Assembly (NCBI GenBank): GCA_903832325.1
Contig: CAILBC010000038.1
Span: 26,943-90,942, forward strand
Source of the DNA: an uncultured Sphingomonadales bacterium
Lineage (GTDB): Bacteria > Pseudomonadota > Alphaproteobacteria > Sphingomonadales > Sphingomonadaceae
DNA: 64,000 bases
Direction: 5' to 3'
The position numbers and the translations under genes were made by a program. The first letter of the stretch is position 1; each line of letters starts with the position of its first letter. The notes under the pieces are model-generated. The model ran no database searches, was not told the origin of the DNA, and saw nothing but the letters and a program-made list of their open reading frames with translations. Of this stretch, positions 1 to 7,875 are shown piece after piece.

Positions 1-119
1 ATGGGACCGGGCATGGTTTGGGCGCAGGCAGTGCCTGCGGCCACCGCACCTGCCACCAGCGCGCCTGCCACCAGCGCGCCTGCCACCAGCGCGAAACGCA
101 GGCATGACCTGCCTTTCAA
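1..119 (-). CDS. Exported protein, 5' end only (runs off left edge)
   Basis: Reading leftwards from a TTG at 119-117 gives a typical Sec signal peptide: basic start (MKGRSCLRF), a hydrophobic core built from three LVAGA repeats, and an ACA-Q signal-peptidase I-like site near residue 33. The TTG overlaps the TGA of the permease gene upstream (TTGA), the usual geometry of translational coupling, so this is probably the next gene of that operon. The competing ATG at 108 opens a frame rich in Gly and Arg that does not look like a protein. Only about 39 codons are visible and the mature protein lies outside the window, so no function can be given. Confidence 0.5.
   Translation of the reverse strand, partial: MKGRSCLRFALVAGALVAGALVAGAVAAGTACAQTMPGP
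46..90. repeat. 15-bp tandem repeat, three units
   Basis: Three adjacent 15-bp units (GCRCCTGCCACCAGC) at 46-60, 61-75 and 76-90; the first differs by one base. On the minus strand they encode the LVAGA repeats of the putative signal peptide, so changes in copy number would lengthen or shorten its hydrophobic core without shifting frame. Confidence 0.85.
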
Positions 120-1504
120 AACGCCGCCCTGCGGGCGAGCAAGCGAGTGAGACTGACATAGACCGCCGCAGCCACGACCAGGCCGACCAGCCAGGCGAAA
201 TCAAGATCGCCGATGCGGCGCGCGATCGGGCCGACCCAATAATCCGGAATGTCAAAAAACGGCAGCGAAGCCAGCAGTCCGACAAAGTACGAGGCAATGC
301 CCACCGCATTGTAACGGCCATAGCGGCCATCGGGATCGGCCATGGCGGCGATGTCGTAATGGCCGTCGCTGAGATAGAAATAATCGACGAGATTCACCGC
401 TGTCCACGGCACCAGCAGGTTCAGCGTCACGACCAGCATCGCATTCAGCCCGGCGATGGCGTTGCCGCCAAACGACAGGGCCGGCACCAGCCACAGCACC
501 GCCAGCACCAGGATTGTGGTGATGCGCACCCATGATCCGGACGTTCCGGGCCGGAAAATGTCCAGCCCGGTAACAACGGTCAACATGCCGGAATAGGCGT
601 TCATGCCCATCGTCGCGACAAGCGCGCTCGCCGAAAAGATCGCCAGCCAGAAACCGAACCCGCCGGCAAGCTGATTGCCCGCCACAAACAGCGCCGTCAG
701 CCCGTCGCGCGCTGCCATGTGCGTGGCCAGCCAGGCGCCGATGGCGATCATCCAGATGGCGGAAAGCGCGGCACCGGCATAGACATGGCCGATAACCGCG
801 CGGCGCGACGTGGATGGCGGCAAATAGCGCGTGAAATCGGAAACATAAGGCGCATATGTGATGTTGTAGCTGGCCGCGGCCACGAATTGGGCCAGGAACG
901 CCCCCCAGGTGAACACCACCGGCGCCGGCACGAAATGCGGCGTTGCCACATGGCCCGAGGCGATGGCCACAGTCAGGATCGCAAACAACGGAAGGCTGAG
1001 CCAGAACAGCGCGCGAAAGGCCAGGTGCACCCAGTCATGCCCCCAGATGGCCAGCACGACCGGCACCACCGCCAGCGCAAACATCGCGACCTGGCTGTCG
1101 ATGCCCCAGATGCTTTTCAAACCCGCGGCGATCACGATGCTGTCGATCACGTTGAACCCGACGAACGTGCACAGCGCCGCGATCAACGGAACAATCACGC
1201 CGTTGTACCCGAATTGCGCGCGCGACTGGATCATCTGGGGAAGGCCCAGTTCGGGCCCTTGCGCGGCATGAAAGGCCATGAACACGGTGCCAAACAGAAT
1301 GCCGAGCACGCCGGCCAGGCTTGCCGCAGCAAAGCCCAGGCCAAGCGCCGGGCCGACAAAGCCGATCGACACCGTAAAGAAATGGAAATTGCCCAGAAAC
1401 CAGAATGGCCCTTGCTGGGTTACCCGTCCATGACGTTCGGACAGCGGAACAAAATCAATGGAATGGGTTTCGACTGAGGCCCATTCTGAAGTCCGGTCGG
1501 TCAT
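116..1504 (-). CDS. NCS1-family permease (cytosine/purine/allantoin type)
   Basis: An inner-membrane symporter of the nucleobase:cation symporter-1 family (CodB/FCY2 relatives), which imports nucleobases or related compounds with H+ or Na+. The 462-residue product has about 12 hydrophobic segments and the early family signature GPFWFLGNFHFF near residues 30-41 followed by a Gly-rich first helix. The frame stays open upstream to 1816, but that extension is Arg/Pro-rich; I place the start at the ATG at 1504 (MTDRTSEW). It is divergent from a TonB receptor about 480 bp away and appears coupled to an exported protein downstream. Substrate cannot be read from sequence; a joint uptake route with the receptor is inference. 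Confidence 0.85.
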   Translation of the reverse strand: MTDRTSEWASVETHSIDFVPLSERHGRVTQQGPFWFLGNFHFFTVSIGFVGPALGLGFAAASLAGVLGILFGTVFMAFHAAQGPELGLPQMIQSRAQFGYNGVIVPLIAALCTFVGFNVIDSIVIAAGLKSIWGIDSQVAMFALAVVPVVLAIWGHDWVHLAFRALFWLSLPLFAILTVAIASGHVATPHFVPAPVVFTWGAFLAQFVAAASYNITYAPYVSDFTRYLPPSTSRRAVIGHVYAGAALSAIWMIAIGAWLATHMAARDGLTALFVAGNQLAGGFGFWLAIFSASALVATMGMNAYSGMLTVVTGLDIFRPGTSGSWVRITTILVLAVLWLVPALSFGGNAIAGLNAMLVVTLNLLVPWTAVNLVDYFYLSDGHYDIAAMADPDGRYGRYNAVGIASYFVGLLASLPFFDIPDYWVGPIARRIGDLDFAWLVGLVVAAAVYVSLTRLLARRAAF

Positions 1505-1985
1505 GAAATTCCCTTGGATTGCTCTGAATTGCAGACGCCGCCCTGCGCGCAGACCTTGCATGCAGACCTTGCATCCAGACCTGGCGCGCGGATTGTGCAA
1601 CGCTGCCCCATCCGCCCGCCATGGCGACCGAGGCCGACGCCGCGGTGATGGCGGCGCACGATTGCCTGGCGGAGCGATACCGATAACCCCGCGTACGCGC
1701 AATTCGGCATTGGTGCGCCCGCCTTGCGCACCGGCACGCTGGCCAGATCGGCTTGATTCCCAGATCGGCTTGTTTGGGTGTGGTGGGCGTTTTTGGCCGG
1801 CCCGGCGATAGGGCACTGGCTGTTCCGGGCCACTTTGTGGACAGCCTTTGTTACATAATATCGCAAAAAACCCGATGGGGCTATGTGCCGGACGCTTTTC
1901 ATCGCCTATGCCGCGCGCCGGGTCGGGGTGTGCGGCAGCGCGCTCATGGAAAAAACAGGCCGGAATTCGGGCCGGGAATCAGGGA
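1505..1985. promoter_or_regulatory. Divergent intergenic region, permease / TonB receptor
   Basis: A 481-bp region that must hold promoters for both divergent genes. The best candidate for the receptor is TTGTGG at 1835-1840 followed after 15 bp by TAATAT at 1856-1861, inside the only AT-rich patch. The spacing is shorter than ideal, so this is a weak call. Direct repeats near the permease end are listed separately. I see no convincing gene here despite several open frames. Confidence 0.35.
1549..1587. repeat. 13-bp direct repeats upstream of permease gene
   Basis: GCAGACCTTGCAT occurs at 1549-1561 and again at 1562-1574, with a degenerate third unit (CCAGACCTGGCGC) at 1575-1587. They lie 45-83 bp upstream of the permease start codon. 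They could be operator half-sites or a simple duplication; nothing in the sequence separates these. Confidence 0.6.
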
Positions 1986-4379
1986 ATGACGATCATGACG
2001 ATCTTGACCGCGCAGGGTGCGCGTCGTGTGCGATGCGCCGGCCAGCCGGGTTTTCGCGCCGCAATTCTGGGATGCGCGGGAATGCTGGCGCTGGGCGTGT
2101 CAACGCCGCTGCTGGCACAATCTGCCGCTCAGGCCAGCGCAAGCGCCGCTCAGGCCAGCGCAAGCTCGGGGCAGGACATTGTCGTCACCGCTGAAAAGCG
2201 CACCGCCACCGTGCAGACCGCGCCGCTCAGCATTACGGCGCTCAGCGGCAAGCAGTTGCAGGCACAGGGCATTACCGGGCTTGAGGATATCGTGCGCACC
2301 GTGCCCGGCATTTCGATGCGGACCAACGGCCCCGGCCAGACCGAAATCGAAATCCGTGGCCTGGCATCATCGGGCGGATCGGCGCCGACCGTTGGCTATT
2401 ACCTTGATGAAACGCCGCTTTCACCGCCGGCCGCTTCGCTGAACGGCAAAGTGGTGCTGTCGCCCGATCTGTATGATCTCAACCGCGTCGAAGTGCTGCG
2501 CGGTCCGCAGGGCACGCTTTACGGGTCCGGATCGATGGGTGGCACTGTCAAGCTGGTCACCAATGCGCCAGAGCTCAACACGTTTGGCGGTTCGGTCGAT
2601 CTGGCCGGGTCGGGCACTGCCGGTGGCGGTGTCAACGGTGCGGCCAATGCTGCGCTCAATATCCCGCTGGTAAAGGACGTTGTCGCGCTTCGCCTGGTGG
2701 CGTCGGAAACCTACAATTCGGGCTGGATCGATCGCGTTGTCGGAGGCGCAAACTTCCCGCTGGAAACCGATCCGACCATCGGCGAATTGAACATCCCGGT
2801 GTGCCCGGGTGCGGCCAGTTGCGTGCGCGGCAATGTGCTGGGCGCGTCAGTGGTCAAGCGGTACAGGAACGTGAACTGGAACCAGACGACATCGGGCCGC
2901 GCCAGCCTGCTGATCCAGCCCAGCGCCGGGTTCAGCATCAATCTGACAGGCGTGATCCAGGGCATTCGCGCCGGCGGGTACAACACCTATGACCAGAATC
3001 CCGGAACAACCGCGCATTATCAGCCGGCCGACCTGGCCGAGCCGTTTTCCGATTCGTTCAAGATGGTCAGCGCCGTGGTGAAATACCAGCTGCCGACGAT
3101 CGACCTGACATCGAGCACATCCTATTTCACCAAACGCGAAATCCAGACGCTGGACACCACAGAGCAGTTCCAGGTCTATTTCAACCTGCCGTTCTTTCCG
3201 GCAAACACCAATATCGAATATGATACGTCCCGGCAGTTCAGCACCGAGCTGCGGGCGGCATCGCGCACATCTTCGCCATTCCAGTGGGTTGGTGGCGTAT
3301 TCTACAGCAGCATGGTTTCACACTATATTGCGGTCAATGAATCGCCCTCGGTTGCCCCGCTGTCGACCGGCGGCGCCGCTGCCAATCCGACCGGCATCAT
3401 TTTTGATTCGGACAATCCCTACAAGATCCGCCAGTTTGCCGCGTTTGGCGAAGCGTCGTACAAGATCACCCCGGCGCTGAAATTCACTGCCGGCGTGCGC
3501 TATTTCAATTTCAAGACCGACGCGAGCTTTCATGAAAACGGGCTCGTTACCGGGTCGGGCAATGCGCAATATACCGATATCGCGGTGTCGGGCGCTGCCG
3601 ACGGGTTCGATCCCAAATTCAACCTGTCCTACATCCCGAACAAGGATCTGACGGTCTATGCCACGCTGTCCAAGGGTTTCCGCCCGGGCGGCGTGAATTT
3701 CCCGGCGCCGGTGTCGTATTGCGGTGTGCAGCCCTATACCTACAATCCGGATTCGGTGTGGAATTACGAAGCGGGTGAAAAGGCCCGGCTGTTTGGTGGC
3801 GCGGTCACCATCAATGCCGATATCTATTACCTGAAATGGCAAGGCGTGCAGCAAAGCGTGGTGCCGGCCTGTGCCTATGTCTACACGGTCAATGCCGGGT
3901 CTGCGCAGGCCTATGGTCCGGAAATCGAATTGACGGCAAAGCTCAGCCCGAATTTCACTTTCACGTTCAATGGCAGCCAGACCACATCGCGCCTGACCGC
4001 AGTGCCGGCGGGGCTGGGCCTGAGCGTGGGCCAGCCCACGCTGAACATTCCATCCTACACCATCAACAGCGCCATCGAATATCATGCCGACCTTGCCGGC
4101 GATTATCGTCTGGTCGCCCGCCTGTCCGGTGGGGCCGTTGGCCGGACTTACGATATCAACTATTACACCACCCGGCTGCCGGCCTATCAGATCGGCAATG
4201 CGCGGGTTTCGGTGACCAACGGGGGCAAGACCTTTGCGGTCTTCGCCAACAATTTCACCAACACCCACGCGCAACTGGGGATCAACAATTCGATCGGTGC
4301 CTATCCGACCGCAGCGTTGACCCGCGTGACCAGCAACCAGCCGGCCACGTTCGGCGTGGAAATTTCGGCCAGGTATTGA
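1986..4379 (+). CDS. TonB-dependent outer-membrane receptor
   Basis: Takes up a bulky or scarce substrate across the outer membrane using TonB-ExbBD energy. The 797-residue product has a signal peptide ending near VSTPLLAQS, a duplicated SAAQASA linker, a TonB box (DIVVTAEKR), a plug domain with VEVLRGPQGTLYGSGSMGG, and a long beta-barrel ending in the aromatic C-terminus ISARY that outer-membrane insertion requires. Two ATGs nine bases apart (1986, 1995) each have a GGGA-type site; I list the first. An alpha/beta hydrolase follows 11 bp downstream, so receptor and hydrolase are probably co-transcribed. It belongs to the broad sphingomonad receptor expansion; ligand unknown. Confidence 0.93.
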   Translation: MTIMTILTAQGARRVRCAGQPGFRAAILGCAGMLALGVSTPLLAQSAAQASASAAQASASSGQDIVVTAEKRTATVQTAPLSITALSGKQLQAQGITGLEDIVRTVPGISMRTNGPGQTEIEIRGLASSGGSAPTVGYYLDETPLSPPAASLNGKVVLSPDLYDLNRVEVLRGPQGTLYGSGSMGGTVKLVTNAPELNTFGGSVDLAGSGTAGGGVNGAANAALNIPLVKDVVALRLVASETYNSGWIDRVVGGANFPLETDPTIGELNIPVCPGAASCVRGNVLGASVVKRYRNVNWNQTTSGRASLLIQPSAGFSINLTGVIQGIRAGGYNTYDQNPGTTAHYQPADLAEPFSDSFKMVSAVVKYQLPTIDLTSSTSYFTKREIQTLDTTEQFQVYFNLPFFPANTNIEYDTSRQFSTELRAASRTSSPFQWVGGVFYSSMVSHYIAVNESPSVAPLSTGGAAANPTGIIFDSDNPYKIRQFAAFGEASYKITPALKFTAGVRYFNFKTDASFHENGLVTGSGNAQYTDIAVSGAADGFDPKFNLSYIPNKDLTVYATLSKGFRPGGVNFPAPVSYCGVQPYTYNPDSVWNYEAGEKARLFGGAVTINADIYYLKWQGVQQSVVPACAYVYTVNAGSAQAYGPEIELTAKLSPNFTFTFNGSQTTSRLTAVPAGLGLSVGQPTLNIPSYTINSAIEYHADLAGDYRLVARLSGGAVGRTYDINYYTTRLPAYQIGNARVSVTNGGKTFAVFANNFTNTHAQLGINNSIGAYPTAALTRVTSNQPATFGVEISARY
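2124..2165 (+). repeat. Exact 21-bp tandem duplication in receptor gene
   Basis: Two identical 21-bp units at 2124-2144 and 2145-2165 encode a doubled SAAQASA just after the signal peptide and before the TonB box. The unit is a multiple of three, so the reading frame is kept and only the linker length changes. Confidence 0.9.
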
Positions 4380-4390
4380 ACAAAGGCAAC

Positions 4391-5221
4391 ATGGCCTTGT
4401 CCGGCATGACAAACCTGCCCCCGATCTGGACCCTGTCCGCGGTGGTGACTGATGATGGCGCAAGACTACGCTACAAAGTCACCGGCTCGGGCAGGGCCGA
4501 TCTGGTGTTCGTGCACGGGTGGGCCAGTACCAGGGATTATTTCGATCTCGTGGCCGCGGCGCTCGATCCGGCGGCGTTCCGGTTGATTGCCATCGACTTG
4601 CGCGGCCATGGCCAATCGGAAAAAGGGCATCGGGGATTTGCCGCAGAGCGCCATGCCCGCGATATCCTGGCAGTGGCCGATGCCGCCGGCGCGCAATCGT
4701 TCGTGACCATCGGGCACAGCATGGGCGCGAAATACAGCGAATGCGTACCGGCGCTGGCACCCGGGCGCGTTGCCGGGCAAATTCTGGTCGCCGGTGCGCC
4801 GGCCCATGCGATACCGATCTCCGACGCGGAACTTGCCGAATGGACCGACCTCGCCGGAATGGCGGAGGAGCTGTATCAGTCGCACGGGACGACAATGTCA
4901 CAGCCGGTCGCCGAACCGGTGCGGCGCGCGTGGGCCGCCGCGGCCGCGCAGATCGATGCAGAGGTTTTGCGTGAAACCTTGGCGATCTGTTTTCGCACCG
5001 ATGCCGGCGAAAGTGCGGCGGCAAGCGCAAATCGGCCGGTCAGGATCGTGGCCGGTGCCAACGATCCGTTCTTTCCGCCGCCGATGCTGGCCGATTATGC
5101 CGCACGCAAATTCGGCATTGCTGCGCCTGACCTGCTGGATTGCGGACACGAGATCCCGCTGGAACGGCCGCACGACCTTGCGCGAATTATCAGCGATTTC
5201 TGCGCGGCCTTGCAGGGTTGA
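4391..5221 (+). CDS. Alpha/beta-fold hydrolase
   Basis: A 276-residue cytoplasmic alpha/beta hydrolase; no signal peptide is visible. The catalytic triad can be assigned: Ser110 in the nucleophile elbow GHSMG, Asp225 in ANDPF and His253 in CGHEIP; HGWAS at 42-46 forms the oxyanion-hole HG motif. The likely start is the ATG at 4391, with AAAGG four bases upstream; the ATG at 4406 is possible. It lies directly behind the TonB receptor gene, which suggests that it cleaves an ester or similar bond in the imported compound. That link is inference. Family members include esterases, epoxide hydrolases and C-C hydrolases, so the reaction remains open. Confidence 0.88.
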   Translation: MALSGMTNLPPIWTLSAVVTDDGARLRYKVTGSGRADLVFVHGWASTRDYFDLVAAALDPAAFRLIAIDLRGHGQSEKGHRGFAAERHARDILAVADAAGAQSFVTIGHSMGAKYSECVPALAPGRVAGQILVAGAPAHAIPISDAELAEWTDLAGMAEELYQSHGTTMSQPVAEPVRRAWAAAAAQIDAEVLRETLAICFRTDAGESAAASANRPVRIVAGANDPFFPPPMLADYAARKFGIAAPDLLDCGHEIPLERPHDLARIISDFCAALQG

Positions 5222-5396
5222 TTGCGAACGGGTGATTTTTAATTGTCGTCGTCCGTGGCGCGCCCGGACAATCGCCATGAAGTCGGCCGGCCGGCGGCAC
5301 CAAACTATTTCAATTTTTCGATTGTCTCGGAAAATTCCGGTAGCCCGAGGCGGGATCGTTCCTGATAATATGCAGCAAACAGGCCCCCACGGGATT

Positions 5397-5438
5397 GATA
5401 CCAAAGTGCAGTGAGCTTGACTCATCGCACATCCGTAT
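5397..5438 (+). repeat. Dispersed hairpin repeat, copy 1 (internally deleted form)
   Basis: Positions 5397-5430 match 22821-22854 and, inverted, 52270-52303: arms of about 16 bp around a five-base CTTGA loop. The 3' part (5423-5438) is identical over 16 bp to 22909-22924, the far end of the longer copy, so this copy resembles the long form with its middle removed. It lies in the 240-bp gap between the convergent hydrolase and brnA genes. Confidence 0.7.
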
Positions 5439-5461
5439 GAGCGACAAATCGGCAGGTGCAA

Positions 5462-5731
5462 TCAACCCTGCTGATTTTGCGTCAGCCATTCCTTCAGGGC
5501 CGCATCGATGCGGGTCTGCCACCCGGAACCGGTTGCGCGAAAGCGTTCGAGAACATCACGCGACAGGCGAATGGTGGTGCGCTCCTTGGTCAGGTCTGCC
5601 TTTGGGCGGCCACGCAGTTTGGCTTGCAGCGACGGCGAAAGGGCGTCGATGCGCACTGCATTGGCGACCATGCGGTCAGTCCATTCGGGGTTTTCCGCAA
5701 GGGGCAGCGATGCCTTATCGATGGTGCTCAT
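5462..5731 (-). CDS. brnA: BrnA-type antitoxin
   Basis: The second gene of a type II toxin-antitoxin pair. The 89-residue protein carries the BrnA signature: a basic segment (GRPKADLTKERTTIRLSRDV, residues about 50-69) leading into a ribbon-helix-helix-like DNA-binding region, then WQTRIDAALKEWL near the C-terminus. BrnA-family proteins neutralise BrnT and repress their own promoter. The start at ATG 5731 overlaps the toxin gene by 17 bp, typical of coupled translation; a longer reading frame to 5941 merely runs antisense-like through brnT in another frame. The toxin-first order matches known brnTA loci. Confidence 0.85.
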   Translation of the reverse strand: MSTIDKASLPLAENPEWTDRMVANAVRIDALSPSLQAKLRGRPKADLTKERTTIRLSRDVLERFRATGSGWQTRIDAALKEWLTQNQQG

Positions 5732-5984
5732 ACCGTGTGATCTCGCGTTGATTGGCTTTTCGGAAACTGATGATGCGAATGCCGCTGTCCGTTTCGGTGA
5801 AGACCAGCGCGTGAACCCGATCTCCGACCAGCCCCAAGGCAGCGTAGCGGACTTCAGGATAGTCCATTCGGTCGTCGATCCAGAACAGGGCTGTTTCGAA
5901 ATCGAATGCCTGCGCCAGTTCAAACCCAAACCCACGCTCAAGCCGGTTGCGTTCGCTCTTGGCCGGATCGAACTCTATGTCCAT
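5715..5984 (-). CDS. brnT: BrnT-family ribonuclease toxin
   Basis: An 89-residue toxin of the BrnT family, small RelE-fold ribonucleases that arrest growth by cutting RNA. Family features seen: N-terminal FDPAKSERNRLERGFGF, a central YPEVRYAALGLVGDRV strand pair, and C-terminal RIISFRKANQREITRYE, where the basic and catalytic residues of the family cluster. The gene precedes and overlaps brnA. A near-consensus sigma-70 promoter lies immediately upstream, so close that the message would have almost no leader. The AT-rich promoter stands out from its GC-rich surroundings, as expected for a horizontally moving module. Confidence 0.88.
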   Translation of the reverse strand: MDIEFDPAKSERNRLERGFGFELAQAFDFETALFWIDDRMDYPEVRYAALGLVGDRVHALVFTETDSGIRIISFRKANQREITRYEHHR

Positions 5985-5992
5985 AGCGCTTT

Positions 5993-6021
5993 ATTGTACA
6001 TACATTAAATAAGGTGGTCAA
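5993..6021 (-). promoter_or_regulatory. Sigma-70 promoter of brnTA, nearly leaderless
   Basis: On the minus strand TTGACC (6021-6016) and TACAAT (5998-5993) are separated by exactly 17 bp. Transcription would start around 5986, one or two bases before the brnT ATG at 5984, and there is no Shine-Dalgarno sequence. TTATT and AATAA half-sites flank the -10 region, a possible BrnA operator. Confidence 0.7.
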
Positions 6022-6854
6022 CCGGCTGCTGACCGTACGCCCAGCACTTGCGCAATCGCCACGAAATCCGCGACCGACAGCGTTTCGGCGCGGCGGGCGG
6101 AATCGATGCCCAGGGTTTCCAGTGCGGCGAGCGCGCCGGGCAGGCCCTTCAGCGATTGGCGCAGCATCTTGCGGCGCTGGCCAAAGGCGGCCTCGGTCAC
6201 GCGTTCGAGCAGGCGCGCGGAAACGCCGGGGGGCATTTCGGCGGGCACGACATGGACAATCGCCGACATGACTTTGGGCGGGGGGGTAAACGCGCTGCGG
6301 TGCACTTTGACCGCGATGCGGGGGCTTGCGCGCCACTGGCTGAGGATGGCGAGCCTGCCATAGGCGTCGCCATTCGTCGGCGCGATGATCCGTTCGGCCA
6401 CTTCCTGCTGGAACATCAGCGTCAGCGATTGCCAGCGCGGCGGCCAGGCCTCTCCCGAAAGCCAGCCGGTGAACAGGGCGGTGCCGACGTTGTAGGGCAA
6501 GTTGGCGGCGATGTGGTACGGGCCGTCGAACAGCGTGGCGGGGTCGATTTTCACCGCGTCGCCCTCGATCACGCGCAATTGGCCGGGGAACGCTTCGCCC
6601 AGTTCGGCGAGCGCGGGCAGGCAGCGGCGGTCCATTTCAATCGCCGTCACACGCGCGCCGGCGCGCAGCAGCGCGCGGGTCAGGCCGCCCGGGCCGGGGC
6701 CCACCTCCAGCACATCGGCATCACGCAAGGGGCCGGGCACGGTGGCGATGCGCGCCAGCAACTGTTCGTCGAACAGGAAATTCTGGCCCAGCGATTTCTG
6801 CGCGAGCAGGCCGTGGCGGTTGACGACATCGCGAAGGGGGGGAAGGTCATCCAT
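6018..6854 (-). CDS. rsmA: 16S rRNA (adenine1518/1519-N6)-dimethyltransferase
   Basis: RsmA/KsgA dimethylates two adjacent adenosines in the 3' terminal hairpin of 16S rRNA during 30S assembly, using SAM. The 278-residue protein shows LGQNFLFD at the N-terminus, the SAM-binding VLEVGPGPGGLT, acidic ending DGDAVKIDP-type motif II and the catalytic NLPYNV (motif IV). The start ATG at 6854 overlaps the end of pdxA by 8 bp. It is the last gene of lptD-surA-pdxA-rsmA, an order shared with many proteobacteria. The stop lies just inside the brnTA promoter region. Confidence 0.96.
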   Translation of the reverse strand: MDDLPPLRDVVNRHGLLAQKSLGQNFLFDEQLLARIATVPGPLRDADVLEVGPGPGGLTRALLRAGARVTAIEMDRRCLPALAELGEAFPGQLRVIEGDAVKIDPATLFDGPYHIAANLPYNVGTALFTGWLSGEAWPPRWQSLTLMFQQEVAERIIAPTNGDAYGRLAILSQWRASPRIAVKVHRSAFTPPPKVMSAIVHVVPAEMPPGVSARLLERVTEAAFGQRRKMLRQSLKGLPGALAALETLGIDSARRAETLSVADFVAIAQVLGVRSAAG

Positions 6855-7848
6855 GGCGGTGTGCGGCGCAGGCGGCGGCCATGCGCAGTGCCGCGATGGT
6901 GGCGCCCGGGCGCGCCATGCCGGTGCCGGCAATATCGAACGCGGTGCCATGGTCGGGGCTGGTGCGCACGATCGGCAGGCCCAGGGTAACATTCACCCCG
7001 TCGTCAAAATCGAGCAGCTTGATCGGGATCAGCGCCTGGTCATGGTACATGCAGATCGCCACGTCATACGTCGCACGCGCGGCGGCGTGGAACATCGTGT
7101 CGGCCGGCAGCGGCCCGCGCGCATCGATGCCCGCAGCGCGCAGCGCGGCCACGGCGGGCGCGATCACGCCGGAATCCTCGTGCCCCATGCGGCCCGCCTC
7201 ACCGGCGTGGGGGTTCAGCCCGGCAACGGCCAGCCGGGGATGGGCAAGGCCGAAATCGGCTGCCAGCGCGGTGGCGGCAATGGTGCTGCGCGTGGTGATC
7301 AGGCCTGTGGTCAGCATTTGCGGCACGTGCGCCAGCGCGACATGGACGGTGATCGGCACCACGCGCAAATTGGGCCCGGCCAGCATCATCACCGCGCATT
7401 CGGGGGCGATGCCGCAGGCGGCGGCAACGAATTCGGTCTGGCCGGGATGATCAAAGCCGACGCGCGCGAGCAGGTTCTTGGCAATCGGGCCGGTGACCAG
7501 CGCGGCCGCCCTGCCTTCGCGCACCAGCGCCGTGGCCCGGGCCAGGCTGGCCAGCGCCAGCGCGGCGCCTGCATCATCGGGCCGGCCAGGGGCATAAATG
7601 CCCTCGCCGATGTCGATTACCGGCAGGCCTTCGCCAAAGCGCGCCGCCGCCTCGGCAGGGGATTGCACGGCAAACACCGGCACGTCGGCCCCGCGCGCCT
7701 GCGCCGCGGCCGCGAAAATCTGCCGCGATCCCACTGCGAAAAACGGCGGCAGAGACCGTTCGCCGGCCAGCGCCCGCGCGGCCACGGCCAGTTCCGGCCC
7801 GATGCCGGCGGGATCGCCCATGCTGAGCGCGAGCGGCGCGGTGCCCAT
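6847..7848 (-). CDS. pdxA: 4-hydroxythreonine-4-phosphate dehydrogenase
   Basis: PdxA oxidises 4-phosphohydroxy-L-threonine with NAD in de novo pyridoxal 5'-phosphate synthesis. The 333-residue protein has the N-terminal LSMGDPAGIGPE motif and the metal-binding region around ICMYHDQALIPIK near residue 265, with GLPIVRTSPDHGTAFDIAG at the C-terminal part. The frame also opens with a TTG two codons earlier (7854); I prefer the ATG at 7848. No good ribosome binding site is visible, consistent with coupling to surA, whose stop is 27 bp upstream. pdxA and rsmA overlap. Confidence 0.95.
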   Translation of the reverse strand: MGTAPLALSMGDPAGIGPELAVAARALAGERSLPPFFAVGSRQIFAAAAQARGADVPVFAVQSPAEAAARFGEGLPVIDIGEGIYAPGRPDDAGAALALASLARATALVREGRAAALVTGPIAKNLLARVGFDHPGQTEFVAAACGIAPECAVMMLAGPNLRVVPITVHVALAHVPQMLTTGLITTRSTIAATALAADFGLAHPRLAVAGLNPHAGEAGRMGHEDSGVIAPAVAALRAAGIDARGPLPADTMFHAAARATYDVAICMYHDQALIPIKLLDFDDGVNVTLGLPIVRTSPDHGTAFDIAGTGMARPGATIAALRMAAACAAHRHG

Positions 7849-7875
7849 GGTCAAAATGCCCGGGGCATCGTCAGG

